A stretch of DNA of 64,000 bases from Prosapia bicincta (lineage: Eukaryota; Arthropoda; Insecta; Hemiptera; Cercopidae): NCBI GenBank assembly GCA_036971475.1, contig JBAIZL010000003.1, positions 53,515,342 to 53,579,341 on the forward strand. Reading direction: 5' to 3'. The notes under the pieces were generated by a model. It saw nothing but the letters and a program-made list of their open reading frames with translations. It did no database searches and was not told the origin of the DNA. Below are positions 11,864 to 23,809 of this stretch, one piece after another. A program made the translations under genes and the position numbers. Within the stretch, counting starts at the first letter, position 1. Every line of letters begins with the position of its first letter.

Positions 11864-12848
11864 CCCTCATGCACGCGCGCCTTTTTATCTAACGTAAGTA
11901 GGCGCGTTGTTGTATGTTATACAACATCTCGGTTTTCTACATTTTCCTTAACTTTCAATCGAGTTATTAAAAGTTTGGTGTTACCAATGAAAAAATTACT
12001 TGTGAGTTGACCCCAGCAATGTTTATCAGAGCAAAAAATAATGCAACTGGCCATCTTATTGTCCTCCGGGCAACGCTATATGTAGCACAAAGCTGGTCAT
12101 TACTATCAACTCCACCTTTCGTTCTGTTGTACTGCAATATAATTTGTGGTTTATTTGTTTGTTCGTCAACATCATCTGAGTCGTGCATAGTCGAAATCAA
12201 TATTACAGCTTTATTTTTTTTTTGTCATATATGAGACCATAGTTCGATCATTCTGGAACCCAAACAAGGAAATACCTGGCTGATTGGTTTTATTAGGCAG
12301 CAGTTCTGGTGGAATTTCCCGTTTGTTCTTACATAGAGTGCCAATCACCTTCCAATTCACTTTCTGAGTTATGATAGCTTTTTTCAGCTTTACCGTCGCT
12401 CAGATCATCGTCACTTTCAATAAAATCAGCATTATCAATTTCTTCATCAGAAAGATCCTGTAAAATTTTTGGAATGTCTTCCAAATTCACTCCTAAAAAC
12501 ATGAAAATTTATAAAAATGTTGAACAAAACAAATAATTACATAATTCTTTAAAAAAATGTATATAAAAAGATTACATTCCATCGTGGAGAAAAAAAACTG
12601 CACCGAAAAAATAAAAACGTCAGAAGGCGCCTTGTTGTATTTTGTACAACAGTGATGACTGACCAGAACTAATCGCACACTGAGGCTATGTTGATAGAAT
12701 AAAGACATTGATGACAACTGATAAGAGTAGTGGGGGGACCAATAGAAGAATAGAAAGGTGATTTGAACAAATAACTACCAACAGGTTTCAACAAGAATCA
12801 AAATATTAAAACTGTTGTACTTTTTACAACAGCGCGCGTCCTTGAGGG
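11864..12848 (-). mobile_element. Internally deleted piggyBac element with intact ends
   Basis: Both ends abut TTAA (11860-11863 and 12849-12852), the piggyBac target site. The terminal inverted repeats are CCCTCATGCACGCGCGC (11864-11880) and, inverted, CCCTCAAGGACGCGCGC (12832-12848), agreeing at 15 of 17 positions. Inside each end is a palindrome built on TGTTGTA and TACAACA (11908-11926 and 12812-12832), and a third copy lies at 12633-12651 beside GGCGCC. The interior keeps only the acidic N-terminal and the C-terminal parts of a transposase on the minus strand. The element is 985 bp, far short of an autonomous piggyBac, so it would need transposase from elsewhere. Confidence 0.92.
11967..12491 (-). 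pseudogene. Truncated piggyBac transposase
   Basis: Read on the minus strand, 12491-12329 encodes an acidic stretch with EDIPKILQDLSDEEID and ESDDDLSD, as at the start of piggyBac transposases, ending at a TAA. After a short spacer encoding SLFGFQNDRTMVSYM, the frame at 12200-11967 gives ISTMHDSD, then YNRTKGGVDSNDQL and RRTIRWPVALFFALINIAGV. GGVDxxD is the third catalytic aspartate region of the family. The main catalytic core between the two parts has been deleted, and the spacer contains stops. The gene is dead. Confidence 0.85.
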
Positions 12849-13190
12849 TTAAGGGTCATAAGTCTTCTCAATTATGACTACTCACATATTTTCAAAAAAT
12901 ATAACACACCTTCTATTAGATTAACTTGTCACAGGGAATGCCCATTTGTCTTGATTGAAATGCTAATAATTATTCTGATAACAACCCAGTCCATAGAATG
13001 TATAAACTAGGTAATACGTTTTCTGGTATATCGAAGTAAGAAGAAAATTTTATTATATCTGAATATATAATTGAGAATCTAAAAGGTTTTACCTGAAATA
13101 TGAGCAATGAAAGAAATTATTTTGGCTTACAAATATACATTTGTAAGGATTTTAAACAAATAACCTTACCTTGGTTAATGAAACATTGAA

Positions 13191-13192
<2 letters not shown>

Positions 13193-13226
<34 letters not shown>
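13193..13226. repeat. (AC)n(TA)n microsatellite
   Basis: About 13 AC units followed by TA units. The word CTTACCTTGG occurs on both sides (near 13169 and 13257), so the tract may have arrived with or beside the PLE tail that follows. Confidence 0.85.
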
Positions 13227-13230
<4 letters not shown>

Positions 13231-13319
13231 TTTTTAGACTAGGAGACTGACAGACTTACCTTGGTAAGAGTCCAATCTGTAGTCTTGAAATAAAAACACA
13301 TAAAAGCACCTAACCAATG

Positions 13320-14581
13320 ATATATTTCAACCACACAGTGGTCTTTGTCAAATAGAAAACAAAAAGAAATATGAGAGAATGAAATAAAATAAATATAATT
13401 TGTAATCACAGATTGTGTAGAAATCAGATGTCACAGATGCACAGATTAAAGATATATGTATTGTTTCCATGAGCATATGAGTGATTATAGTTTATATAAG
13501 TCTGTCAGGGGAAAAGAGATTGGAGAGGCTATTAGGAAAATAAGTGAATGGATTTATCTGATGTTGAGGTTAGGGGATTCTCTGGAGTTGGTATATCACT
13601 GGTATGATAGTTCCCACCTTCTCAGTTCTGAGGGATTGCAATCAGGGGGGAGTGCTGTAATTATTTTTGTGGTATAGCAGTCATCAAAAGTTGTGATGTT
13701 GTGACTCGCAGTATGTTGAGCTGTTGGTCTATCCATATTCATAATTTTAACATCATGTCTGTGGCCATTCATTCTGATATTCAGACAATCTGTGGTCAGC
13801 CCTATGTACTGTACTGAGCAAAATTTACATTGTAGCTGGTATATGAGATTTTTCGATGTACAATTATGATGACCCTGTATTTTGAAGACAATTTTTGTTG
13901 TTTGGCTGTTGAAACTATTTGCTGAGGGGTGTATTGGACACGTCTTGCATCTAGGTCTATTGCATGGGAAGTAGTCATGAGAAAGTATGTGTGGTTTTTC
14001 TGCATCAGGGTCTGGTAGTTTAGGATGTACTAGGATGTTTTTCAAGTTGGGAGGTTGCTTATACCAGATTTGAGGTGGATCTGTGAAAAGATTTTTGGTC
14101 TGGACAGAAGCTTGAAGAATTTTGAAGCCATCTCTCCATATCTTGTTTAGTTTATGTAGACCAGGATGGTAGTCTGTTATTAAAGACAGTTTATTTTGTT
14201 CTGTTTGGGGTGAACCGAGGATTGTGCTGAATGAATTTGGTTTTCAATGAGTCTTTTTGGGTATCCTCTTCTCTGGAAGGCTGTTGATATCTTTCTATTA
14301 AAATCTTCCAATTCCCTATCATTCGAACAGATTCTCTTACCTCTGACTGCTTGAATGTATGGAATGGATCGTTTTATGTTTATTGGGTGGTTGCTGTCAA
14401 AATGGAGATATTGTAGGTGGTTTGTACGTTTGATGTGAATTCCTGTGTTAATATTTCCATTCTGGAGTGTTACATCCACATCCAAAAAGGTGATGGCTGA
14501 TGTGGATTTCTCCCAGGTAAATTGGAGTGTGGAGAGTGATTCGACAATGGTCAAGTGACCGAAAGGTGCCTCATCACTCAA
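13320..14581 (-). pseudogene. Penelope-like element 1, 5'-truncated, reverse transcriptase end plus GIY-YIG endonuclease
   Basis: PLEs carry a reverse transcriptase followed by a GIY-YIG nuclease. Here the minus strand from 14581 to 14180 encodes the end of the RT (LQFTWEKSTSAITFLDVDV, then IKRSIPYIQAVRGKRICSND). After a frameshift the next part gives NLKNILVHPKLPDP, a cysteine motif CNRPRCKTCP and the nuclease LIYQLQCKFCSVQYIGLTTD, with RMNGHRHD and the ending LRRWELSYQ at 13596. The catalytic YxDD part of the RT is absent. The untranslated tail contains TTGACAAAGACCACTGTGTG then GTTGAAATA, a decayed hammerhead-like hairpin near 13335-13365. The same family occurs at 36480-38905. Confidence 0.92.
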
Positions 14582-14686
14582 GGTAAAATTATTGCACTTA
14601 ATGGTGGAAAAATTACTTACAATAGTAATATATTAACTTCATAAAGTCAGTGCAACGGAAAAACAATGGATAACGTAAAATATCAA

Positions 14687-14688
<2 letters not shown>

Positions 14689-14743
<55 letters not shown>
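14689..14743. repeat. (TA)n microsatellite
   Basis: Uninterrupted AT dinucleotide run of about 27 units next to the truncated 5' end of the Penelope-like element. Confidence 0.95.
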
Positions 14744-14746
<3 letters not shown>

Positions 14747-15473
14747 TGGAAAAAGATGTCTCTTGTTTTTCTAAGCAAATGTGTCATTTGTTTTCTACGA
14801 AAAAAGAATTTTATGTACTCTGTGATATTATATAGAATTTGAGCAAAATATTTTTAAACCTCTCCTCAAAATGGTGTTAATTTTTCTTTATGTTAATTTA
14901 CTGGTACTTGTCCAAACGAAATACTAAAAAGTAACTAAAGGAAACACTGTTTGGCCTTACACAACTATACATAAACTGGAGCTAATGGGGAATCACCAAA
15001 AGACTGTTTCCAGGGGAGTTGCCACTAGATTTATTGAGTCTATAAATATGTTTTTGAGAAATAAATGTTCAAAAATGTTGCTTGCTCAATGAACAGAGAA
15101 AACTATGTACCGTTAACACTTTCCTTGTAAGAACAAACCTAAAATCTTACTTTAAAAAGTAGCATTACTGAATGTTCAATGAAACAAGAAAAGATTTGGT
15201 GAAATTGGATTTTCTTCATAATTTTTAGTAAGTAACAGTCTAACACATAAATCAAGCGTTTTTATTTTTCTCGTTGTAAAAGTAAAAATATGTAAAAAGG
15301 AATAAATACATCAAGAAATTATTGCAAGCACATAAAACATTAGAACTAGCAATATTCAAGATTAAGTTATAAGGTAATAAGAACATCCTACCGGTCATCT
15401 AACATGTGTTTCAATTATTACACACCTTTCTTTCACAGATAAAATAGTTTATATAAAATTTACATCAACTCAC
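14744..15473. other. Non-coding, no feature seen
   Basis: AT-rich sequence up to the donor site of the next ankyrin exon. Nothing could be supported. Confidence 0.55.
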
Positions 15474-15614
15474 CTGATTCTTCCTGGCAGCTATGTGTAA
15501 AGGTGTGTGTCCATTTTTAGCAGTAGCATGAGGAGAAGCTCCCTTGTCTAACAATAACAGTGCTACATTCTGATGATCATAATGGCTTGCAACATGTAAG
15601 GGTGTAACTCCATT
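15474..15614 (-). CDS. Ankyrin exon, ANK repeats about 17-18
   Basis: Exon of 141 bp, 47 codons, phase 0. Acceptor TTTTTTTTAG before AATGGAGTTAC; donor AATCAG|GTGAGT. It begins [16 protein letters not shown], holds [20 protein letters not shown] and ends LHIAARKNQ. It follows the exon at 15756-15905 with correct phase and the expected GK|NGVTPLH junction. The next repeats (19 onward) should come at lower coordinates, but the next ankyrin exon met is the one for repeats 7-8 at 10832. Confidence 0.95.
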
Positions 15615-15755
15615 CTAAAAAAAACGTAGTTTATCCTTCAAAACATGATTTTTTAAAAACATTACTTTTTTATAACATCTCATACAAGAATACCATATTC
15701 ATAAATCACTATATTAAAAAAACAATGATAATTTTATAAGTATAATTGATCTTAC

Positions 15756-15905
15756 TTTGCCTTGAGCATCTACAGGTGCATCTTTCTGTAATAGTAGCCT
15801 TGCCACTTTCATGTTACCATACTTCGAAGCTAGATGTAAGGGAGTAAAGCCTTTTTTTGTTGTCGCTGTCAAGGATGCTCCATTTTCAAGAAGTACTGAA
15901 GCGAC
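15756..15905 (-). CDS. Ankyrin exon, second half of repeat 15 and repeat 16
   Basis: Exon of 150 bp, 50 codons, phase 0. Acceptor TTAATTATTCAG before GTCGCTTC; donor GGCAAA|GTAAGA. It begins [20 protein letters not shown] and ends [14 protein letters not shown]. Its start completes the half repeat left open by the exon at 4069-4413: 345 plus 150 bp equals five repeats of 99 bp. That match argues the two are adjacent exons of one gene although here they lie in reverse order about 11 kb apart. Confidence 0.95.
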
Positions 15906-16613
15906 CTGAATAATTAACACATTACTTTTGTAGATATAAATATATATTCTGTTCGTAATTACTTTCTTAGAATTTACTAATATTTACAAGAATTACATTT
16001 TAAAATTTTATTTATTATATTATGTGTCAGAAAAATAAGATGTTATTAGTTACCTATTGTTCTAATGAGGATGATTAATACTAATATGATTACATAGCTC
16101 ATACTCATGGAATTTATGAGTAAGGCTCATACTATAATTTATTCAACAACTTTTTAACATTCCTCCAAAATGTAATACAGTAGAACTTCATTACAATAGA
16201 AGGAACTTTATATAATTGGGGCTGAGGGTTTTTGTGTATAGACTTTTTATTGAATGTTTGTTATGCACAAAACAGTTATTTTTAAAGTGATTAAAATACA
16301 AATAAAACACGGGAAAACTGTAAACGGCTAATATAAAGAAATAAAATCATTAAAAACTGGTGTGTGTTATTTACAGCAATTAAATATCAGTTAACACTTT
16401 TACTGTGGATATTATAATGTAAAATTCAAAAATAGTGCTAAAGTTAAATTACTTTCAATTAGGAAGTCTTTAGATTGATATTTTGATGAATTTAATTTTC
16501 TTTCAAGTGATAGAAATCACGTTTCAAGTCAGTAACCCTTTAGTGTATATTTGTTAATAATTCTTAAGTCAGTATTATAAATATTACTGATATGTCTATG
16601 CTATTTTTAATTC
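15906..16613. other. Non-coding between ankyrin exon and satellite
   Basis: No coding or repeat signal. The satellite starts abruptly in a type C monomer near 16614 (GTGATTAACATGGATACTCC). Confidence 0.55.
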
Positions 16614-19600
16614 TAAAGTGATTAACATGGATACTCCAAATCTAAAAAAATTACAAAAACAAATAGTCTAGGTAGAATGTGTTGTGAAGCAATACAAGCC
16701 TGCCTACATCTTTGGCGACATTGATAATGACAATTTTTTCGTAATTTAAAAGATGTTGAGAGAAAAAAAAAATAAAGTGGATATCATGAGGATTCTAAAT
16801 CTAAAAAAATTATGAAAACCAACAGTTTAATAGACAGTCATGTGTACATCAAAATAAGACTGCGTAAAACTCTGTCGACATTAAAAACGTTTTATTTTTT
16901 TTAATAATTCAAAAATTAAAATAAAAGTAAAGTGGATATCATTGCGATTCCTAAAATTTAAATAAACATTTAAAACAAACAGTATGAATAGAATGTCCTG
17001 AGTTAAGCCAAAAAAGTCTGGGTAAAACTTCAACGACAATAAAAATGACCTTATTTTTCAATTATTTTCAAAACTAATAAAATACAAATAGGTAAAGTGG
17101 TTAACATGAATACTCCAAATCTAAAAAAATTACAAAAACAAATAGTCTAGGTAGAATATGTTGTGAAGCAATACAAGACTGCCTACATATCTGGCGACAT
17201 TGATAATGACAATTTTTTCGTAATTTGAAAGATGTTGAGAGAAAGAAAAAATAAAGTGGATATCAAGGGATTCAAAAACTAAAACTAAATAATAAAAACA
17301 AACATACTGGATAGATAGACACGTATGAAGCAAATTAAGACTGCGTAAATTCTGACGACATTAAAAACGTCTTATTTTTCTATTAATTTCAATAATGTTA
17401 AATTACAAATAAAAAAAGTGGATATCATGAGGATTCTAAATAAAAAAAAAATCATGAAAACCAACAGTTTAATAGACAGTCATGCCTACATCTAAATAAG
17501 ACTGCGTAAAACTTTGTCGACATTAAAAACGTTTTATTTTTTTTAATAGTTCAAAAATTAAAAAAAAGTAAAGTGGATATCATTGCGATTCCAAAAATAA
17601 AAATAAATATTTAAAACAAACGGTCCGAATAGAATGTCCTGAGTGAAACCACACAAGATGGGTAAAACTGCAACGACAATAAAAACTACCTTATTTTTCA
17701 ATTAATTTCAAAAGTAATATAATACAAATAGGTAAAGTGGTTAACATGGATACTCCAAATCTAAAAAAATTACAAAAACAAACAGTCTAGATAGAATGTG
17801 TTTTGTGAAGCAATACAAGACTGCCTACAACTCGGGCGACATTGATAATGACAATTTTCCTAATTTGAAAAATGTTAGAGAAAAGAAAAGTAAAGTGGAT
17901 ATCAAGGGATTCAAAAGCTAAAACTAAATAATAAAAACAAACAGACTGGATAGATAGACCCGTATGAAGCAAATTAAGACTGCGTAAATTCTGACGACAT
18001 TAAAAACGTCTTATTTTTCTATTAATTTCAATAATGTTAAATTACAAATAAAAAAAAGTGGATATCATGAGGATTCTAAATAAAAAAAAATTATGAAAAC
18101 CTACAGTTTAATAGACAGTCATGCGTACATCAAAATAAGACTGCGTAAAACTCTGTCGACATTTAAAACGTTTTATTTTTTTTAATAGTTCAAAAATTAA
18201 AAAAAAAGTAAAGTGGATATCATTGCGATTCCAAAAATAAAAATAAATATTTAAAACAAACAGTCCGAATAGAATGTCCTGAGTAAAACCACACAAGACT
18301 GGGTAAAACTGCAACGACAATAAAAACGACCTTATTTTTCAAATAATTTCAAAATTAATAAAATACAAATAGGTAAAGTGGTTAACATGGATACTCCAAA
18401 TCTAAAAAAATTACAAAAACAAACAGTCTAGATAGAATGTGTTTTGTGAAGCAATACAAGACTGCCTACATCTCTGGCTACATTGATAATGACAATTTTT
18501 TCCTAATTTGAAAGATGTTGAGAGAAAAAAAAAATAAAGTGGATATCAAGGGATTCAAAAACTAAAACTAAATAATAAAAACAAACAGACTGGATAGATA
18601 GACCCGTATGAAGCAAATTGAGGCTGCATAAATTTTGACGACATTAAAAACGTCTTATTTTTCTATTAATTTCAATAATGTTAAATTACAAATAAAAAAA
18701 GTGGATATCATGAGGATTCTAAATCTAAACAAAATATGAAAAATAACAGTTGAATACAAAGTAATGTGTAAAACAAAATAAGACTGCGTAAAAAAGTGTC
18801 GACATTAAAAACGATTTATTTATTTTAATAATTCAAAAATTAAAAAAAAGTAAAGTGGATATCATTGCGATTCCAAAATTAAAAATAAACATTTCAAACA
18901 TACAGTCCGAATAGAATGTCCTGAGTGAAGCCAAACAAGTCTTGGTAAAACTTCAACGACAATAAAAACGACCTTATTTTTCAATTATTTTCAAAACTAA
19001 TAAAATACAAATAGGTAAAGTGGTTAACATGGATACTCCAAATCTAAAAAAAGTTATGAAAACCAACAGTTGAATAGAATGTAATGTGTGAAACAAAATA
19101 AGACTGCGTAAAACTCTGTTGACATTAAAAACATTTTATTTTTTTTAATAATTCAAAAATTAAAACATAAGTGAAGTGGATATCACTGCGATTCAAGAAA
19201 TAAAAATTAATATTTAAAACAAACAGTCTGAATAGAATGTCCTGAGTGAAGCCAAACTAGACTGGGTAAAACTTCAACGACATTAAAAACAACTTTATTT
19301 TTCAATTAATTTCCAAATTAATAAAATCAAATAGGTGAAGTGGTTAACATGGATACTCCAAATATAATAAAAATTACAAAAACAAACAGTCTAGATAGAA
19401 TGTGTTTTGTGAAGCAATACAAGACTGCCTAAAACTCTGGCGACATTGATAATGACAATTTTTGGTAATTTGAGAAATGTTGAAGGAAAATGGAAGTAAA
19501 GTGGATATCAAGGGATTCAAAAACTAAAACTAAATAATAAACACAAACAGACTGGATAGATAGACCCGTATGAAGCAAATTGAGACTGTGTAAATTTTGA

Positions 19601-22600
19601 CGACATTAAAAACGTCTTATTTTTCTATTAATTTCAATAATGTTAAATTACAAATAAAAAATTGGATATCATGAGGATTCTAAATCTAAAAAAAATATGA
19701 AAACCAACAGTTGAATAGAAAGTAATGTGTAAAACAAAATAAGACTGCGTAAAACTCTGCAACATTAAAAACATTTTATTTTTTTTAATAATTAAAAAAT
19801 TAAAAAATAAGTGAAGTGGATATCATTGCGATTCCAAAAACAAAAAAATTAATATTTAAAACAAACTGTCTGAATAGAATGTCCTGAGTGAAGCCAAACT
19901 AGACTGGGTAAAACTTCAACGACATTAAAAACAACCTTATTTTTCAATTAATTTCCAAATTAATAAAATCAAATAGGTGAAGTGGTTAACATGGATACTC
20001 CATATATAAAAAAAATTACAAAAACAAACGGTCTAGGTAGAATGTGTTGGGAGCAATACAAGACATCCTACAACTCTGGCGACATTGATAATGACAATTT
20101 TTCGTAATTTGAGAAATGTTGAAAGAAAAAGAAGGTAAAGTGGATATCAAGGAATTCAAAAAGTAAAACTAAATATTAAATACTAACAGACTGGATAGAC
20201 AGTCCCGTATGAAGCAAAATAAGACTACGTAAATTCTGACGACATTAAAAATGGATTATTTTTCACTTAATTTCAATAATGTTGAAATACAAATAAAAAA
20301 AGTGCATATCATGAGGATTCTTAATCTAAAAAAAATTATTAAAACCAATAGTTGAATAGAAAGTAATGTGTAAAACAAAATAAGACTGCGTAAAACTCTG
20401 CCGACATTAAAAACGTTTTATTTTTTGTATTAATTCAAAAATTAAAAAATAAGTGAAGTGGATATCATTGCGATTCTAAAAATAAAAATACATATTTAAA
20501 ACAAACAGTCTGAATAGAATGTCCTGTGTGAAGCCAACCAAGACTGGGTAAAACTGTAACGACAATAACAACGACCTTATTTTTCAATTAATTTCAAAAC
20601 TAATAAAATACAAATAGGTGAAGTGGTTAACATGGATACTCCAAATCTAAAAAAATGACAAAAACCAACAGTCTAGATAGAAAGTTTTTTGTGAAGCAAT
20701 ACAAGACTGCCTAAGACTCTGGCGACATGTGATAATGAAAATTTTTTGTAATTTGAGAAATGTTGAAGGAAAATGGAAGTAAAGTGGATATCAAGGGATT
20801 CAAAAACTAAAACTAAATAATAAACACAAACAGACTGGATAGATAGACCCGTATGAAGCAAATTGAGACTGCGTAAAGTTTGACTACATTAATAACGTCT
20901 TATTTTTCTATTAATTTCAATAATGTTAAATTACAAATAAAAAATTGGATATCATGAGGATTCTAAATCTAAAAAAAATATGAAAACCAACAGTTGAATA
21001 GAAAGTAATGTGTAAAACAAAATAAGACTGTGTAAAACTCTGCGACATTAAAAACGTTTTATTTTTTTTAATAATTCAAATATTAAAAAATAAGTGAAGT
21101 GGATAACATTGCGATTCCAAAAACAAAAAAATTAATATTTAAAACAAACAGTGTGAATAGAATGTCCTGAGTGAAGCCAAACAAGACTGGGTAAAACTTC
21201 AACGACATTAAAAACGACCTTATTTTTCAATTAATTTCCAAATTAATAAAATCAAATAGGTGAAGTGGTTAACATGGATACTCCAAATATAAAAAAAACG
21301 ACAAAAACAAACAGTCTAGATAGAATGTGTTTTGTGAAGCAATACAAGACTGCCTATAACTCTGGCGACATTGATAATGACAATTTTTGGTAATTTGAGA
21401 AATGTCGAAAGAAGAAGAAAGTAAAGTGGATATCAAGGGATTCAAAAACTAAAACTAAATAATAAAAACAAACAGACTGGATAGATAGACCCGTATGAAG
21501 CAAAATAAGACTACGTAAAATCTAACGACATTAAAAACGGCTTATTTTTCAATTAATTTCAATAATGTTAAAATACAAATAAAAAAAGTGGATATCATGA
21601 GGATTCTAAATCTAAAAAAAGTTATGAAAACCAACAGTTGAATAGAATGTAATGTGTAAAACAAAATAAGACTGCGTAAAACTCTGTTGACATTAAAAAC
21701 ATTTTATTTTTTTTAATAATTCAAAAATTAAAACATAAGTGAAGTGGATATCACTGCGATTCAAGAAATAAAAATACATATTTAAAACAAACAGTCTGAA
21801 TAGAATATCCTGTGTGAAGCCAAACAAAACTGGGTAAAGCTGCAACGACAATAAAAACGACCTTATTTTTCTATTAATTTAAAAATTAGAAAATACAAAT
21901 AGGTAAAGTGGTTAACATGGATACTCCAAATCTAAAAAAATTACAAAAACAAACGGTCTAGGTAGAATGTGTTGGGAAGCAATACAAGACTGCCTACAAC
22001 TCTGGCGACATTGATAATGACAATTTTTCGTAATTTGAGAAATGTTGAAAGAAAAAGAAAGTAAAGTGCATATCAAGGGATTCAAAAACTTAAACTAAAT
22101 AAAAAAACTAACAGACTTGATAGACAGTCCCGTATGGAGCAAAATAAGACTGCGTAAAATCTGACGATATTAAAAACGACTTATCTTTCTAATAACTTCA
22201 ATAATGTTAAAATGCAAATAAAAACAGTCGACATCATGAGGAATCTAAATCTAAAAAGAATTATTGAAACCAACAGTTGAATAGAAAGACCTATGTAAAG
22301 CAAAATAAGAATGCGTAAAACTCTGCCGACATTAAAAACGTTTTATTTTTTTTAATAATTCAAAAATTAAAAAATAAGTAAAGAGGATATCATTGCGATT
22401 CTAAAACTAAAAATACATATTTAAAACAAACAGTCTGAATAGAATGTCCTGTGTGCAGCAAACAAGACTGGGTAAAACTGCAACGACAATAAAAACGACG
22501 TTATTTTTCAATTAATTTCCAAATTAATAAAATACAAAAAGGTAAAGTGGTTAACATGGATACTCCAAATCTAAAAAAATTACAAAAACAAACGGCCTAG

Positions 22601-23160
22601 GTAGAAAGTGTTTTGTGAAGCATTACAAGACTGCCTACAACTCTGGCGAAATTGATAATGACAATTTTTCCTAATTTGAAAAATGTTAGAGAAAAAAAAG
22701 TAAAGTGTATATCAGGGGATTCAAAAACTAAAACTAAATAATCAAACAAACAGACTGGATAGATAGTCCCATATGAAGCAAATTAAGACTCCGTAAATTC
22801 TGACGACATTAAAAAGGTCTCATTTTTCTATTAATTTCAATAATGTTAAATTACAAATAAAAAAAGTGGATATCATGAGGATTCTAAATCTAAAAAAAAT
22901 ATGAAAACCAACAGTTGAATAGAAAGTAATGTGTAAAACAAAATAAGACTGCGTAAAACTGTTTTTTGAAGCAATGCAAGACTGCCTAAATCTCTGGCGA
23001 CATTGATAATGACAATTTTTCCTAATTTGAGAAATGTTGAAAGAAAATTAAAGTAAAGTGGATATCTAAGGATTCAAAAACTAAAACTAAATAATAAAAA
23101 CTAACAGACTGGATAGAGAGTCCCGTATGAAGCAAAATAAGACTGCGTAAATTCTGACGA
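16614..23160. repeat. Tetrameric higher-order satellite array (copy 2, ordered part)
   Basis: Same A-B-C-D monomers as at 1-2888. Type A starts are near 16775, 17412, 18053, 18697, 19654, 20302, 20945, 21583, 22220 and 22861, so most units are 637-650 bp. Near 19040 a C monomer runs straight into A-type sequence, a hybrid produced by unequal exchange that dropped a D monomer. The unit after 22861 is truncated. The open frames of 60-75 codons that recur on the minus strand are products of the repeat. Confidence 0.95.
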
Positions 23161-23624
23161 CAATAAAAAAGGTTTCATTTTATTTTTAATTTTAAAAACG
23201 TTTTATTTTCTATTAATTTCAAAATTGATAAAATACCAATAAATAGATTGGAATTTGAAGATTCCAAATTAAAACTAAATAACAAAAACAAAGAGTCTAG
23301 ATAAAAAGTCATGTGACAAGCGAAATAAGACTGTGTAAAACTCAAACGACATTGAAAACGTAATAGTTTTTTAAATATTTCAAAAATTAAAAAAAAAAGC
23401 GGATAATATTGCTATTCCAAAACTAAAATGAAACATTTAAAACAAACAGTGTGAATAGAGAGTCTTTCTGAAGGCAAACAAAACTGGGTAAAACTCCAAG
23501 GACATCAAATATGTCTTATTTTTCCATTAATTTCATAAATTACAATAAAAATATTGAAAAGTACCCCAATACCACAAAAATAATCAAAAAAAAAAAAAAA
23601 ATAAAACAAGTTACTTAAGATTAA

Positions 23625-23669
23625 ACCCTTATGTACATTTCGATGACCATGTCATCATCATCAGAGGGT
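23625..23669 (-). ncRNA. Minimal hammerhead ribozyme (minus strand arm)
   Basis: Mirror copy of the motif at 23765-23809, identical in all helices and core bases when read on the minus strand. Transcripts from either side of the insertion would therefore contain a cleavable motif. Confidence 0.8.
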
Positions 23670-23764
23670 CTTGTTACAAAACACAATCTAGCACACAAGA
23701 AGTTACAAACTAGAATCATTCTAGTTTGTAACTTCTTGTGTGCTAGATTGTGTTTTGTAACAAG

Positions 23765-23809
23765 ACCCTCTGATGATGATGACATGGTCATCGAAATGTA
23801 CATAAGGGT
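23765..23809 (+). ncRNA. Minimal hammerhead ribozyme (plus strand arm)
   Basis: Stem I ACCCT (23765-23769) pairs with AGGGT (23805-23809), extendable by G-T and A-T pairs to seven. The core is CTGATGA (23770-23776), then one extra T, stem II GATGAC/GTCATC with loop ATG (23778-23792), then GAAA (23793-23796). Stem III is the self-complementary ATGTACAT (23796-23803), too short for a stable hairpin in one molecule but able to pair between two. The predicted cut is after A at 23804. This is the shape known for hammerheads of Penelope-like elements, which act as dimers. The extra base after the core is unusual. Confidence 0.8.

Noticed and set aside
13335..13365. Active hammerhead in the tail of PLE 1
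   Set aside because: Stem II (GACCAC/GTGGTT) and GAAA are present but the CTGATGA core reads TTGACAA and stem I does not pair.
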